A stretch of DNA of 64,000 bases from Lachnospiraceae bacterium. GTDB lineage: Bacteria > Bacillota > Clostridia > Lachnospirales > Lachnospiraceae. Below the pieces are notes generated by a model, which did no database searches, was not told where the DNA came from, and was given only the letters and a program-made list of their open reading frames with translations. Both the position numbers and the translations under genes were made by a program. Location of the stretch: NCBI GenBank assembly GCA_023664345.1, contig JAMPFQ010000003.1:62001-126000 (forward strand), given 5' to 3'. Each line of letters opens with the position of its first letter. Positions within the stretch are counted from its first letter, which is position 1. Positions 45,101 to 53,427 of this stretch are shown here, in pieces.

Positions 45101-45327
45101 TGCTCCAGGACCTTTACGGTCAGGGGCTCAATGTATACTTTATCCGCAATATCCTTATCCGTCATGATGGTGGCGGGGTTGGAGTTCACCAGGATGACCA
45201 CCACGCCCTCCTCTTTCAGGGAGCGGCATGCCTGCGTCCCCGCATAGTCAAACTCCGCCGCCTGCCCGATGACGATAGGGCCGGAACCGATCACCATAAC
45301 ACGTTTTACATCAGGATTCTTAGGCAT
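42121..45327 (-). CDS. carB: Carbamoyl-phosphate synthase large subunit
   Basis: Makes carbamoyl phosphate from ammonia, bicarbonate and two ATP for pyrimidines and arginine. 1068 residues in two homologous halves, each with an ATP-grasp domain: KRVMVIGSGPIVIGQAAEFD and later KKVLVLGSGPIRIGQGIEFD. The oligomerisation region lies between, and the C-terminal MGS-like allosteric domain ends the protein. ATG at 45327 with GGAGGG upstream. Follows carA across a 269-base gap filled by a tandem hairpin repeat. Confidence 0.96.
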   Translation of the reverse strand: MPKNPDVKRVMVIGSGPIVIGQAAEFDYAGTQACRSLKEEGVVVILVNSNPATIMTDKDIADKVYIEPLTVKVLEQIIEKEKPDSILPTLGGQAGLNLGMELEESGFLAAHGVTLLGTTAATIRNAEGRQEFKDLMERIGEPCAASKVVENVQEGIEFTDSIGYPVVLRPAYTLGGSGGGIAHNQVELEEILENGLRLSRVGQVLVERCIAGWKEIEYEVMRDSAGNCITVCNMENIDPVGVHTGDSIVVAPSQTLSDKEYQMLRTSALKIISELKITGGCNVQFALHPTSFEYCVIEVNPRVSRSSALASKATGYPIAKVAAKIALGYTLDEIRNAITEKTYASFEPALDYCVVKIPRLPFDKFITAKRTLTTQMKATGEVMSICDNFEGALMKAIRSLEQHVDCLLSYDFSALSAEELKERLEVVDDQRIWVIAEALRKGIDYDTIHEITMIDPWFIDKIAILTEMEQALQKGPLTVELLKEAKRIEFPDNVIARLTGKTEDEIKDMRYENGIRAVYKMVDTCAAEFAASTPYYYSVYGGECESSVLSASVENRKKVLVLGSGPIRIGQGIEFDYCSVHATWAFSRAGYETIIINNNPETVSTDFDIADKLYFEPLTAEDVEAVVNIEHPDGAVVQFGGQTAIKLTESLMKMGVPILGTKAEDVDAAEDRELFDRILEETKIPRAAGGTVYTAKEAKEVANRLGYPVLVRPSYVLGGQGMQIAISDEEIEEFMEIINRIAQDHPILVDKYLQGKEIEVDAVCDGTDILIPGIMEHIERTGVHSGDSISVYPAPTIGRLIKDKIAEYTRRLARALHVKGLINIQFIAIGEDVYVIEVNPRSSRTVPYISKVTGIPIVDLATEVILGKTIRELGYEPGLQPEAAYYAIKMPVFSFEKIRGAEVSLGPEMKSTGECLGIAKEYHEALYKAFLGAGVNLPKYKNMIITVKDADKGEAIEIGRRFEKLGYTIYATRSTAAALNEAGVKARKVNKISQESPTVMDLILGHKIDLVIDTPTQGRDKSRDGFLIRRTSIETGINCITAMDTARALVTSLENASSQLTLVDIAKL

Positions 45328-45341
45328 GACGCTTCCCTCCA

Positions 45342-45648
45342 TTCCAGTTCCTGCTTGCAGGAACTTGTTCCGGTCTCTCCATTACAGCGCCCTTTATCAG
45401 CGAAAGAATCTTCAGCCGCCTGAGCGTCTGAAATTCTTTCTGGGCGCTTTCATTTCGAGACTGTCTTTTATTCCAGTTCCTGCTTGCAGGAACTTGTTCC
45501 GGTCTCTCCATTACAGCGCCCTTTATCAGCGAAAGAATCTTCAGCCGCCTGAGCGTCTGAAATTCTTTCTGGGCGCTTTCATTTCGAGACTGTCTTTTAT
45601 TCCAGTTCCTGCTTGCAGGAACTTGTTCCATTCTCTCCATTACAGCGT
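45342..45648. repeat. 129-bp tandem hairpin repeat between carA and carB
   Basis: 2.4 head-to-tail units of 129 bp beginning TTCCAGTTCCTGCTTGCAGG (45342, 45471, 45600). Each full unit has GTCTC...GAGAC ends, a GCGCCC/GGGCGC stem and an inner GAAAGAAT/ATTCTTTC stem; the linker forms AGTTCCTGC/GCAGGAACT. The third unit forms the last codons of carA. The tip differs from the 8.46 and 36.5 kb copies. Confidence 0.92.
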
Positions 45649-46832
45649 ATTTTCTCCTTTATCATCTCTATAAACCTGTCGAACAGATACCCCGAGTCCT
45701 GGGGCCCGCAGCACGCTTCGGGATGGAACTGCACCGTGAAAATATCCTTTCCCGTGTAGGAAAGCCCCTCATTGGTGCCATCGTTCACATTCACAAAAGC
45801 GGGCACGGCTACCCCGGGATCCAGCCTGTCCGTATCCACCACATAGCCATGATTCTGGGAGGAAATATAGACCCGCCCCGTCTCCAGGTCTTTCACGGGA
45901 TGATTCCCGCCCCTGTGGCCGTATTTCATCTTATAAGTATCCGCGCCGTTGGCAAGAGCCATCAGCTGATGCCCCAGGCAGATCGCAAAAATAGGGATAT
46001 CCGTGCGGTACAGCTTCTTCAGTTCTTCTATGATGGACGTACATTCCTTAGGATCCCCCGGCCCGTTGCTGAGCATGATGCCATCCGGCCCTGCGCCGAT
46101 GATCTCCTCCGCGGATGTCCAGGCGGGGTAGACCGTCACCTCACAGCCCCTTGATGTCAGGGAGCGGGCGATATTGCTCTTCGCGCCGAAATCCATCAGC
46201 GCCACTTTCAGCCCCGCTCCGTTCAGTTCCCTCACCAGCGCAGGCCTTGGCTCCCTCTCCCCTCTCTCATAAGCCTCCCTGTCAAAGCGTGCGGAACCGG
46301 ACAGGGGCCCGTTCTGGGAAAGTTCGGCGACTGCCGGTAAAGTATGCTTCTCCTTACAGGAAACTTTTTCCACCACCTTGCCGGTGGTATATACTTTCAG
46401 CCGAGGCTGTATCCGTTCAAGATCGTACTTCTCATCGGTGGTGATCATACCGTTCATGGTGCCCTTTTCACGCAGGATCTTGACCAGGGCTCTGGTGTCG
46501 ATGCCGGCGATCCCCGGTATGTCATTTTCTTCCAGGAACTGCTGGATCGTACAATCGTTTCGGAAATTGCTGGAGATGCGGGAGAGTTCCCTTACGATAA
46601 AGCCGTCAGGCCAGGCTTTCAAAGATTCCATGTCATCTTTACAGATGCCGTAATTGCCGATCAGAGGGTAAGTCATACATACTGCCTGTCCCGCGTAGGA
46701 AGGGTCAGTCAGCACTTCAAGATATCCTGCCATGGAAGTATTGAACACGATCTCACTGATGATCTCTCTCCGGGCGCCAATATGCGTTCCCTCGAACACA
46801 GTGCCGTCCTCCAAAATCAAAAAAGCTTTCAT
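45597..46832 (-). CDS. carA: Carbamoyl-phosphate synthase small (glutaminase) subunit
   Basis: Hydrolyses glutamine to feed ammonia to CarB. N-terminal domain begins MKAFLILEDGTVFEG; the class I glutaminase domain has the nucleophile in FAICLGHQLMAL and the His-Glu in TVQFHPEACCGPQDS. ATG at 46832 with GAGGAG upstream. The normal fold ends near IEMIKEKI; about the last 16 residues (RCNGENGTSSCKQELE) and the TAA stop are encoded by the tandem repeat that follows, an acquired tail. 411 residues. Confidence 0.95.
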   Translation of the reverse strand: MKAFLILEDGTVFEGTHIGARREIISEIVFNTSMAGYLEVLTDPSYAGQAVCMTYPLIGNYGICKDDMESLKAWPDGFIVRELSRISSNFRNDCTIQQFLEENDIPGIAGIDTRALVKILREKGTMNGMITTDEKYDLERIQPRLKVYTTGKVVEKVSCKEKHTLPAVAELSQNGPLSGSARFDREAYERGEREPRPALVRELNGAGLKVALMDFGAKSNIARSLTSRGCEVTVYPAWTSAEEIIGAGPDGIMLSNGPGDPKECTSIIEELKKLYRTDIPIFAICLGHQLMALANGADTYKMKYGHRGGNHPVKDLETGRVYISSQNHGYVVDTDRLDPGVAVPAFVNVNDGTNEGLSYTGKDIFTVQFHPEACCGPQDSGYLFDRFIEMIKEKIRCNGENGTSSCKQELE

Positions 46833-46886
46833 TCTTACTTTTCTCCTCATTCCGATCCCATCTCTTGTTTTTACACTTTTCGCTCC

Positions 46887-46915
46887 ATTTTACCACAAAA
46901 GAAATAGACGGGCAA
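46887..46915 (-). promoter_or_regulatory. carA promoter overlapping the upstream terminator
   Basis: Minus-strand TTGCCC (46910-46915) and TAAAAT (46887-46892), 17-base spacer. The -35 and spacer lie inside the terminator stem of the preceding gene. Confidence 0.6.
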
Positions 46916-46935
46916 TATGTGATCCCGTCTATTTC
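46901..46935 (-). terminator. Terminator of the EAL-like/HDOD gene
   Basis: GAAATAGACGGG and CCCGTCTATTTC form a perfect 12-bp stem with an 11-base loop, followed on the minus strand by TTTTG, 18 bases after the gene's stop. Confidence 0.85.
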
Positions 46936-46952
46936 GCTTTCCTTTTTATCTT

Positions 46953-48185
46953 TTATCCTTCTTTGCCCAACATCAGTTTCTTGTACCACTGCAGGGATCT
47001 CATATAGCAGTCATTGACCACGGAAACCTCCACATTTGCCAGCAGAAGAAGCCGTGTGACCTCCTGCCAGTTGGCGTTTTCATACTGCCTGATCAGTTCC
47101 ATCACATTTGCCAGAGGACCCTCGCCCTTAGTCAGGGCCTTGCTTACCTCTCCGGTCACTTTTACTTTTTCCAGCGCTTCCTCCATGGATGTCTCCAGAA
47201 TCACATCCAGTACGGAGACCAGTCCCATCAGGAACAGTTCCTCCTGCCTGACAGCCATGTTAAAAGGCACTGCCAGATACTCGGCAAACTTTGCCCGCAG
47301 CAGGGAAAGCCTGGTGATCTCGCTGGGCTTGTCCGCGTACATCTCCTTGACTACCGCCGTGTTGATCCACTGCCTCAGTTCTCTCTGGCCCAGCATGGCT
47401 GCCGCATGACGGATGGTGGTGATGCCGGAATTCACGGTCATACGGTTCACCATCTGCAGCAGGGAGATGGTCAGCGCGGGATCGCGTCCGATGATATCAG
47501 CCGCCTCCTCCAGGTCAAAGTCCGCACTGTTGACCGAGTTCATCAGCGCGATATAATTTACTTTCAAAGGTGTGATCTCCGTATTGCCCTTGGTCACGGG
47601 CACGCGGTAGAATTCTCCCTCATACAGCTGATATCCGCCGGACGCTTTCAGCTTCTCGAAAGTCTCCATATCGCTGATATTGCCGGCGACCAGCTTGATG
47701 TTCGGATAAAGCTTTCCAAAATAGATCTTTGCCTTATCAATAGCGATCTTGCGGTTGTTCAGAAGAACATAATCCATCAGCTTGAACACTTCGCTGTAAT
47801 TCTCAAAGTCCGCTACCGGCAGCTTACGGATCGCCAGCTTGTATCCCAGATTCTTCAATTCCCGCAGACGGTTTATGTATACGTCCACAGGCGGCACTGT
47901 GTTATCGATCAGGAGCACGATACGCTCATGGGGCGCACTGCACTGTTCCGTCACATCCGTAAAAATGGAAATATTGCTCACCGAGACAAAGACTTCACTG
48001 TCATCGGAGATAGACTCAATCCCCATCTCTTCGATCATTTGCAGTCCATAGACAGCGGCGGCGCCGTCATTCTGCATGGTTCCCTGCATCATGGGATCCA
48101 GAAAGAAATTGTCCCTCTGAGCAAAGATAGAGTAGGCCCGGACAGCCATATTCTCGTCAAAAAGTGGCACTAAAGCTAATAACAT
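46953..48185 (-). CDS. EAL-like / HDOD signalling protein (YuxH type)
   Basis: 410 residues. The N-terminal 200 residues match an EAL fold in layout but the catalytic signature is lost: the EAL triad is replaced by AYSIFAQRDNFF, so c-di-GMP hydrolysis is unlikely. The C-terminal HDOD domain (about 210-390) contains DFDLEEAADIIGRDPALTISLLQMVN and ITTIRHAAAMLGQRELRQWI. This architecture is found in YuxH-like proteins. It probably acts as a binding or scaffold protein in signalling. Ribosome site GGGGAGATC. Terminates before carA. Confidence 0.85.
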   Translation of the reverse strand: MLLALVPLFDENMAVRAYSIFAQRDNFFLDPMMQGTMQNDGAAAVYGLQMIEEMGIESISDDSEVFVSVSNISIFTDVTEQCSAPHERIVLLIDNTVPPVDVYINRLRELKNLGYKLAIRKLPVADFENYSEVFKLMDYVLLNNRKIAIDKAKIYFGKLYPNIKLVAGNISDMETFEKLKASGGYQLYEGEFYRVPVTKGNTEITPLKVNYIALMNSVNSADFDLEEAADIIGRDPALTISLLQMVNRMTVNSGITTIRHAAAMLGQRELRQWINTAVVKEMYADKPSEITRLSLLRAKFAEYLAVPFNMAVRQEELFLMGLVSVLDVILETSMEEALEKVKVTGEVSKALTKGEGPLANVMELIRQYENANWQEVTRLLLLANVEVSVVNDCYMRSLQWYKKLMLGKEG

Positions 48186-48233
48186 AATGATCTCCCCTTT
48201 CTATGATCAGTTTTTTCTTACCTTTATTTAAAA

Positions 48234-51200
48234 TTATTTAAAATATTCCACCCCGGATTCAAATATCCTGATATCCTGCTCGCCATAGATATTCTTGGCC
48301 ACGGCAACGCCACGCCTCTCGGAATGGGCCATCTTGCCCAGACAGCGCCCGTCAGGGGAAGTGATTCCCTCGATCGCGCAGTAGGAGCCGTTGATATTGT
48401 ACTCCTCGTCCATGGAGACATTTCCCTCCTGGTCGCAGTACTGGGTGGCCACCTGTCCGTTGGCGAACAGCTTATCCAGCCACTCTTTCGGAGCCACGAA
48501 ACGTCCCTCGCCGTGGGAAGCGGGATTGCAGTATACCTTTCCAAGCCCGGCCTGCTGCAGCCAGGGCGATCTGTTGGAGACCACCTTTGTATACACCATT
48601 TTGGAAATGTGCCTGTTGATGGTGTTAAAGGTCAGCGTGGGGGAATCTTCTCTCTGCCCTAAGATCTCGCCGCAGGGCACCAGCCCCAGCTTGATCAGCG
48701 CCTGGAAGCCGTTGCAGATTCCCAGCGCCAGTCCGTCCCTCTCGTTCAGCAGCTTCATGACCGCTTCTTTCAGCTTCTCGTTCTGGAAAGCGGTGGCAAA
48801 GAACTTGGCGCTCCCGTCAGGCTCATCGCCTGCGGAGAAACCGCCGGGGAACATGATGATCTGGGCCTGGGCGATGGCCCTTTCAAACTCCTCCACGGAA
48901 TCCCTGATATCCGCCTCGCTGAGATTGCGGAATACTTTTGTCACCACGCCGGCCCCCGTGCGCTCAAAGGCTTTCGCACTGTCGTACTCGCAGTTGGTTC
49001 CCGGAAAGATGGGGATGAATACCGTGGGTCTGGCTACTTTATTTTTACATACATAAACGCTGTCGGCCTGATAGAGCCTGCTCTCCACAGGCGCGGTATC
49101 CCTGACCGCCCTGGTGGGGAATACTTTCTCCAGCCTGGAAGTCCAGGAATCGAGAGCCTCCTCCATGGTGATCCGAACATCACCGTATACAAATACGGGC
49201 TCCTCCGTCACCGTACCGATCACTTTCGTATTATAGTCGGAAGTCATCAGCATCACACCAAACTTTTCAGGATCCACCTCCACCAGGATATCTCCCAGCG
49301 CGTTCTCAAAGAGTGTATCCACGGAGACACCATCCTCGATCCGCACGCCCAGCCGATTGCCGAATGCCATCTTGGACAGAGCCGCCGCCGTGCCTCTGGC
49401 GTCCAGCGCATAGGCGGAGACCACAATCTTTTCCCGGATCAGGAGGCGGATAAAGCGGTACATAGCGGCCACATCCTCATACATGGGAATGTCAAAATCG
49501 TCTTTCTCTATCTTAAAGCGCACCAGCTTATTTCCCGCTTCTTTCAATTCCGGAGTGATGATATCGTCCTGCTTTGCGATATCCACCGCAAAGGAGACCA
49601 GCGTGGGCGGCACATCGATATCGTTAAAAGTTCCCGACATGCTGTCCTTGCCGCCGATAGAGGGAAGCCCGAAGCCCATCTGGGCATCGTATGCGCCCAA
49701 AAGCGCCGCAAAAGGCTGGCTCCAGCGGCTGGGATCGCCTGTCATCCTGCGGAAATATTCCTGGAACGTAAACCGGATCTTCTCAAAGTCACCGCCGGAA
49801 GCCACGATCTTCGCCATGGACTCGGTCACCGCGTAGACCGCGCCGTGGTAAGGGCTCCAGGAGGACAGATAGGGGTCAAAGCCATGGCTCATCATGGTGA
49901 CGGTATCCGTCTTTCCGCGGAGTACGGGCAGCTTTGCCACCATGGTCTGAGTCTCCGTCAGCTGATGCTTCCCGCCGTAGGGCATGAACACGCTTCCCGC
50001 GCCGATGGAGGCATCGAACATCTCCACCAACCCTTTCTGGGAGCATACGTTCAGGTCGTTCAGCAGAGCCAGCCAGGCCTCTTTCACCTCGCCTGCCTCC
50101 AGCTTCTCGCCCACTGCGGGCACCGCATACTTATCAAAGTAATTCTCTTTTTCGTCAGGAATATCCACCTTGACAGCCGTCTCCTGGTGGGCGCCGTTGG
50201 TGTCCAGAAAGGCTCTCTTCAGGTTGACGATGGTCTTGCCCCTCCAGTTCAGGATCAGGCGGGGTTCCTCCGTGACCACTGCCACCGCCACCGCTTCCAG
50301 GTTCTCTTCCGCAGCATAGCCCAGGAATCTCTCCACATCTTTCGGATCCACCACCACAGCCATGCGCTCCTGGGATTCGGAGATGGCCAGTTCCGTACCG
50401 TCCAGGCCGGCGTATTTCTTGGGCACCTTGTCCAGATCCACGGCAAGGCCGTCCGCCAGTTCGCCGATGGCCACGGACACGCCGCCTGCGCCGAAATCGT
50501 TACATTTCTTGATGATACGGCTTACTTCCTCGCGGCGGAACAGTCTCTGGATCTTCCGCTCTGTGGGCGCGTTGCCTTTCTGCACCTCCGCGCCGCAGGT
50601 CTCGATGGACTGCTCCGTGTGCACCTTGGAGGAACCGGTAGCGCCGCCGCAGCCATCGCGGCCAGTGCGCCCGCCCAGCAGGATGATGATATCTCCGGGA
50701 TCGGAGGTCTCGCGGATCACGTTCTTTCTGGGCGCCGCGCCCATGACCGCTCCGATCTCCATCCTCTTCGCCACATAGTCGGGATGATAGATCTCTTTTA
50801 CAAAGCCAGTGGCAAGGCCGATCTGGTTCCCATAGGAGGAATAGCCGCTGGCCGCGCCTCTGACCAGCTTTTTCTGGGAAAGCTTTCCCTTTAAGGTATC
50901 GGCCACGGGCACGGTAGGATCCGCCGCCCCGGTGACACGCATGGCCTGATAGACATAGCCCCTGCCGGAAAGAGGATCCCGGATGGCGCCGCCCAGACAG
51001 GTGGCCGCGCCGCCGAAAGGCTCTATCTCCGTGGGATGATTATGGGTCTCGTTCTTAAAAAAGACCAGCCACTCTTCCGTTTCCCTGTGGTCGCCGTAGT
51101 CCATTTCCACGGGCACCACCACGGAACAGGCGTTGATCTCATCGGATTCTTCCATATCCGCCAGCTTTCCGTCCTTTTTTAACTTACGCATGGCCATCAG

Positions 51201-52034
51201 CGCCAGATCCATGAGGCAGACGAACTTATCTTCCCTGCCCGTGAAGATCTCTTCCCTGGTGTCCAGATAACTCTGATAGGTGGTCTCCATGGGGGTGCGG
51301 TAATAGCCCTCCCCGAACTCCACGTCCGTCAGTTCCGTGGAAAAAGTGGTATGACGACAATGGTCGGACCAATAGGTATCCAATACCCGGATCTCCGTCA
51401 TGGAGGGGTCGCGCTCCTCGTCCTCCCTGAAATACTTCTGAATATGTAAAAAGTCTTTGAACGTCATGGCCAGGGACAGAGAATCATAGAGAGCCAGCAG
51501 ATCTCTCTCCTCCATCTGCGCAAAGCCCTCCAGGATCTTCACGTCGGCAGGATCCTCAAAGGCCGTGATCAGCGTGTCCGGCTTGTCCATTCCCGTCTCC
51601 CTGGAGTCCACGGGGTTGATGCAGTACGCCTTGATCCGGTCGAATTCCTCTCCGGTGATGTCGCCCAGGATCATATAAGTGACCGCCGTCCGGATCACGG
51701 GCTCCTCCGATTCTTTCAGAAACTGCACGCACTGTACGGCGGAATCCGCTCGCTGGTCGAACTGGCCGGGAAAAAATTCCACGGAAAACACTTTTGCTTC
51801 CGCCGGTATCTCGATGCACTCCTCATACAGGTCATCCACAGGGGGCTCGGAAAAAACGGTCCTGCACGCCTTTGCGAACACTTCATCAGAAATGTTCTCC
51901 ACATCATAGCGGATGAATTCCCGCACCCCTTTCACATCGATCCCAAGGTAATTCTTCAGTTCCTCATGCAGTTCTTTGACCTTTACCGCATAAGGTTCTT
52001 TCTTCTCCACATAGATACGTCTTACGTTTCCCAT
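48234..52034 (-). CDS. purL: Phosphoribosylformylglycinamidine synthase, single chain
   Basis: Fourth step of purine synthesis. 1266 residues, with the synthetase and the PurQ-type glutaminase fused in one chain. Central motifs include TYWSDHCRHTTFSTELTDVEF and FFKNETHNHPTEIEPFGGAA; the C-terminal class I glutaminase has FPGTNCEYDSAKAFERTGA, FPGGFSAGDEPDGSAKF, the nucleophile Cys in LALGICNGFQALIKLGLVP and PASHGEGRF. The usual separate PurS and PurQ genes are therefore not needed. Upstream is a TetR gene. No purine riboswitch is visible. Confidence 0.95.
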   Translation of the reverse strand: MGNVRRIYVEKKEPYAVKVKELHEELKNYLGIDVKGVREFIRYDVENISDEVFAKACRTVFSEPPVDDLYEECIEIPAEAKVFSVEFFPGQFDQRADSAVQCVQFLKESEEPVIRTAVTYMILGDITGEEFDRIKAYCINPVDSRETGMDKPDTLITAFEDPADVKILEGFAQMEERDLLALYDSLSLAMTFKDFLHIQKYFREDEERDPSMTEIRVLDTYWSDHCRHTTFSTELTDVEFGEGYYRTPMETTYQSYLDTREEIFTGREDKFVCLMDLALMAMRKLKKDGKLADMEESDEINACSVVVPVEMDYGDHRETEEWLVFFKNETHNHPTEIEPFGGAATCLGGAIRDPLSGRGYVYQAMRVTGAADPTVPVADTLKGKLSQKKLVRGAASGYSSYGNQIGLATGFVKEIYHPDYVAKRMEIGAVMGAAPRKNVIRETSDPGDIIILLGGRTGRDGCGGATGSSKVHTEQSIETCGAEVQKGNAPTERKIQRLFRREEVSRIIKKCNDFGAGGVSVAIGELADGLAVDLDKVPKKYAGLDGTELAISESQERMAVVVDPKDVERFLGYAAEENLEAVAVAVVTEEPRLILNWRGKTIVNLKRAFLDTNGAHQETAVKVDIPDEKENYFDKYAVPAVGEKLEAGEVKEAWLALLNDLNVCSQKGLVEMFDASIGAGSVFMPYGGKHQLTETQTMVAKLPVLRGKTDTVTMMSHGFDPYLSSWSPYHGAVYAVTESMAKIVASGGDFEKIRFTFQEYFRRMTGDPSRWSQPFAALLGAYDAQMGFGLPSIGGKDSMSGTFNDIDVPPTLVSFAVDIAKQDDIITPELKEAGNKLVRFKIEKDDFDIPMYEDVAAMYRFIRLLIREKIVVSAYALDARGTAAALSKMAFGNRLGVRIEDGVSVDTLFENALGDILVEVDPEKFGVMLMTSDYNTKVIGTVTEEPVFVYGDVRITMEEALDSWTSRLEKVFPTRAVRDTAPVESRLYQADSVYVCKNKVARPTVFIPIFPGTNCEYDSAKAFERTGAGVVTKVFRNLSEADIRDSVEEFERAIAQAQIIMFPGGFSAGDEPDGSAKFFATAFQNEKLKEAVMKLLNERDGLALGICNGFQALIKLGLVPCGEILGQREDSPTLTFNTINRHISKMVYTKVVSNRSPWLQQAGLGKVYCNPASHGEGRFVAPKEWLDKLFANGQVATQYCDQEGNVSMDEEYNINGSYCAIEGITSPDGRCLGKMAHSERRGVAVAKNIYGEQDIRIFESGVEYFK

Positions 52035-52059
52035 ACTGCTCCTCCAGATACTGATCTCT

Positions 52060-52644
52060 TTATATCTCTACATCCAGTGATCTTAATATGTACGAAATCT
52101 CCCGATCTACGGTGTCTGCCGTAATCCCGATGGTCTGCGCGGAAATCTTCAAGCCTTCCAGAACGAACATGATATTGCGGGCCGTTCCCTCACAATCCTC
52201 ACAATAGAACTCCCCATTATCCACTCCGGTCTCTATCAGCTTCTCTATGATCTTTACTGCGGAATCAAACTGCTTTCGCAGGATATTGTCTTTCCTGGTC
52301 GGCTGATTTTCAAAATAAAATTCGTAGATTGCCTGGGTCAGGGTATCTTCTTTCCGCAGCAGTTCTTTCTTCTGCTCCTGCAGGAACAGGATCAGGATAT
52401 CCGCCGCCGTGGCATCCTCCGTAATGCTGTCGGAAAACACATCATCCGTCTCCTCCCGCTCCAGTTTCAGCACTTCCAGAAATATCTGGCTCGTGCTTTC
52501 AAAATAGAGGTACAGGCCTCCACGGCTGATATCGCAGGCTTCCACAATATCTTTCATGGTAACGCGCTTGAAACCTTTCTCCATGAACACTTTTCTGGCA
52601 GTCTCCAATATATATCGTCTCTTCTGTATTGATTTTTCGCCCAT
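52060..52644 (-). CDS. TetR-family regulator
   Basis: 194 residues. N-terminal helix-turn-helix: KRRYILETARKVFMEKGFKRVTMKDIVEACDISRGGLYLYFEST, a typical TetR DNA-binding domain. The helical C-terminal ligand domain has no recognisable pocket. It precedes purL by 25 bases and is probably cotranscribed with it, though a role in purine control is only positional inference. GAGG upstream of the ATG. Confidence 0.9.
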   Translation of the reverse strand: MGEKSIQKRRYILETARKVFMEKGFKRVTMKDIVEACDISRGGLYLYFESTSQIFLEVLKLEREETDDVFSDSITEDATAADILILFLQEQKKELLRKEDTLTQAIYEFYFENQPTRKDNILRKQFDSAVKIIEKLIETGVDNGEFYCEDCEGTARNIMFVLEGLKISAQTIGITADTVDREISYILRSLDVEI

Positions 52645-52798
52645 GCATCCTCACATTCTGCCGCCGCGCGGCGACCCAGATCAGGATGAAGAATGCCCGG
52701 TTTTTGGCATCCTTCCGTGTGAAGAAAGTCTGCAAAGCAGACTTAGAGTTTCTCCGCGAAACAGCCCTTGCTGTGAACGGTCAGAAACCCTTCTCACA
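52645..52798. repeat. Hairpin cluster upstream of the TetR gene
   Basis: Short perfect hairpins, notably AAGTCTGC-AAA-GCAGACTT (52726-52744, 3-base loop) and GCCGCGCGGC, between the 153-residue gene and TetR. It has the same style as the other intergenic hairpin elements, but I see only single copies. Confidence 0.55.
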
Positions 52799-53260
52799 CT
52801 ATTCTCTGGATTTGTCCCAGTATTCAATGATCTTCTGCATCTGTTTCAGCACCAGATAAAAGATATTTTCCTGGACTGCCTGACTCCACAGCATGCTCTT
52901 GGTCCTGCCGCCCAGCACATATTTGGATAAGATGCCCCTGAGAAGATCCCACTCCCTGACGCCCGCGTGCTCGATGACTTTCCTTTCATCATCATGAGTC
53001 TTGATGCGGTTCCTGGTATAGACATACGGGTAGTTGCGATCCATCAGCCTGGAGTTCGACGCCTCTTTGACAAAACTCATGAGGTTGGCGTCATACACCG
53101 GTATCGCCATACTCTGTTCGTTAAACTCCGACCCCTTATAAAAAGAATTCCCCGCCTGCCCGGCATTTTTCTCAAACCATGGCAGGTACTTTAACAGGGG
53201 CACTGCCATCTCCTTGTATTCTTCCATAAGCTGCTGCATATATTCCTGATTCTCTTCCAT
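52799..53260 (-). CDS. Conserved hypothetical protein, DUF6508-like
   Basis: 153 residues, soluble and helical. It begins MEENQEYMQQLMEEYKEMA, then LLKYLPWFEKNAG, VYDANLMSFVKEASNSRLMDRNYPYVYTRNR and GILSKYVLGGRTKSMLW. I associate this pattern with DUF6508 proteins, from memory. The ribosome site is weak. It lies upstream of TetR and purL on the same strand, with a 154-base hairpin-bearing gap. Function unknown. Confidence 0.7.
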   Translation of the reverse strand: MEENQEYMQQLMEEYKEMAVPLLKYLPWFEKNAGQAGNSFYKGSEFNEQSMAIPVYDANLMSFVKEASNSRLMDRNYPYVYTRNRIKTHDDERKVIEHAGVREWDLLRGILSKYVLGGRTKSMLWSQAVQENIFYLVLKQMQKIIEYWDKSRE

Positions 53261-53427
53261 TTTATGTAAACCATACCTTTCTTAGTGATTATCAAAAACT
53301 GACACAGATGTATTTTTATTTTATCACATTTTTAATAAAAGTACAGTAGAAAATTACACCCTCTTTGTTGTATAATAGAACCGAACTTTAGAAAAAGCCG
53401 CATTGCGGCGGAAATGAGATAAAAGAT

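Noticed and set aside
52035..52059. Purine riboswitch before purL
   Set aside because: Only 25 bases separate purL from the TetR gene, too little for an aptamer.
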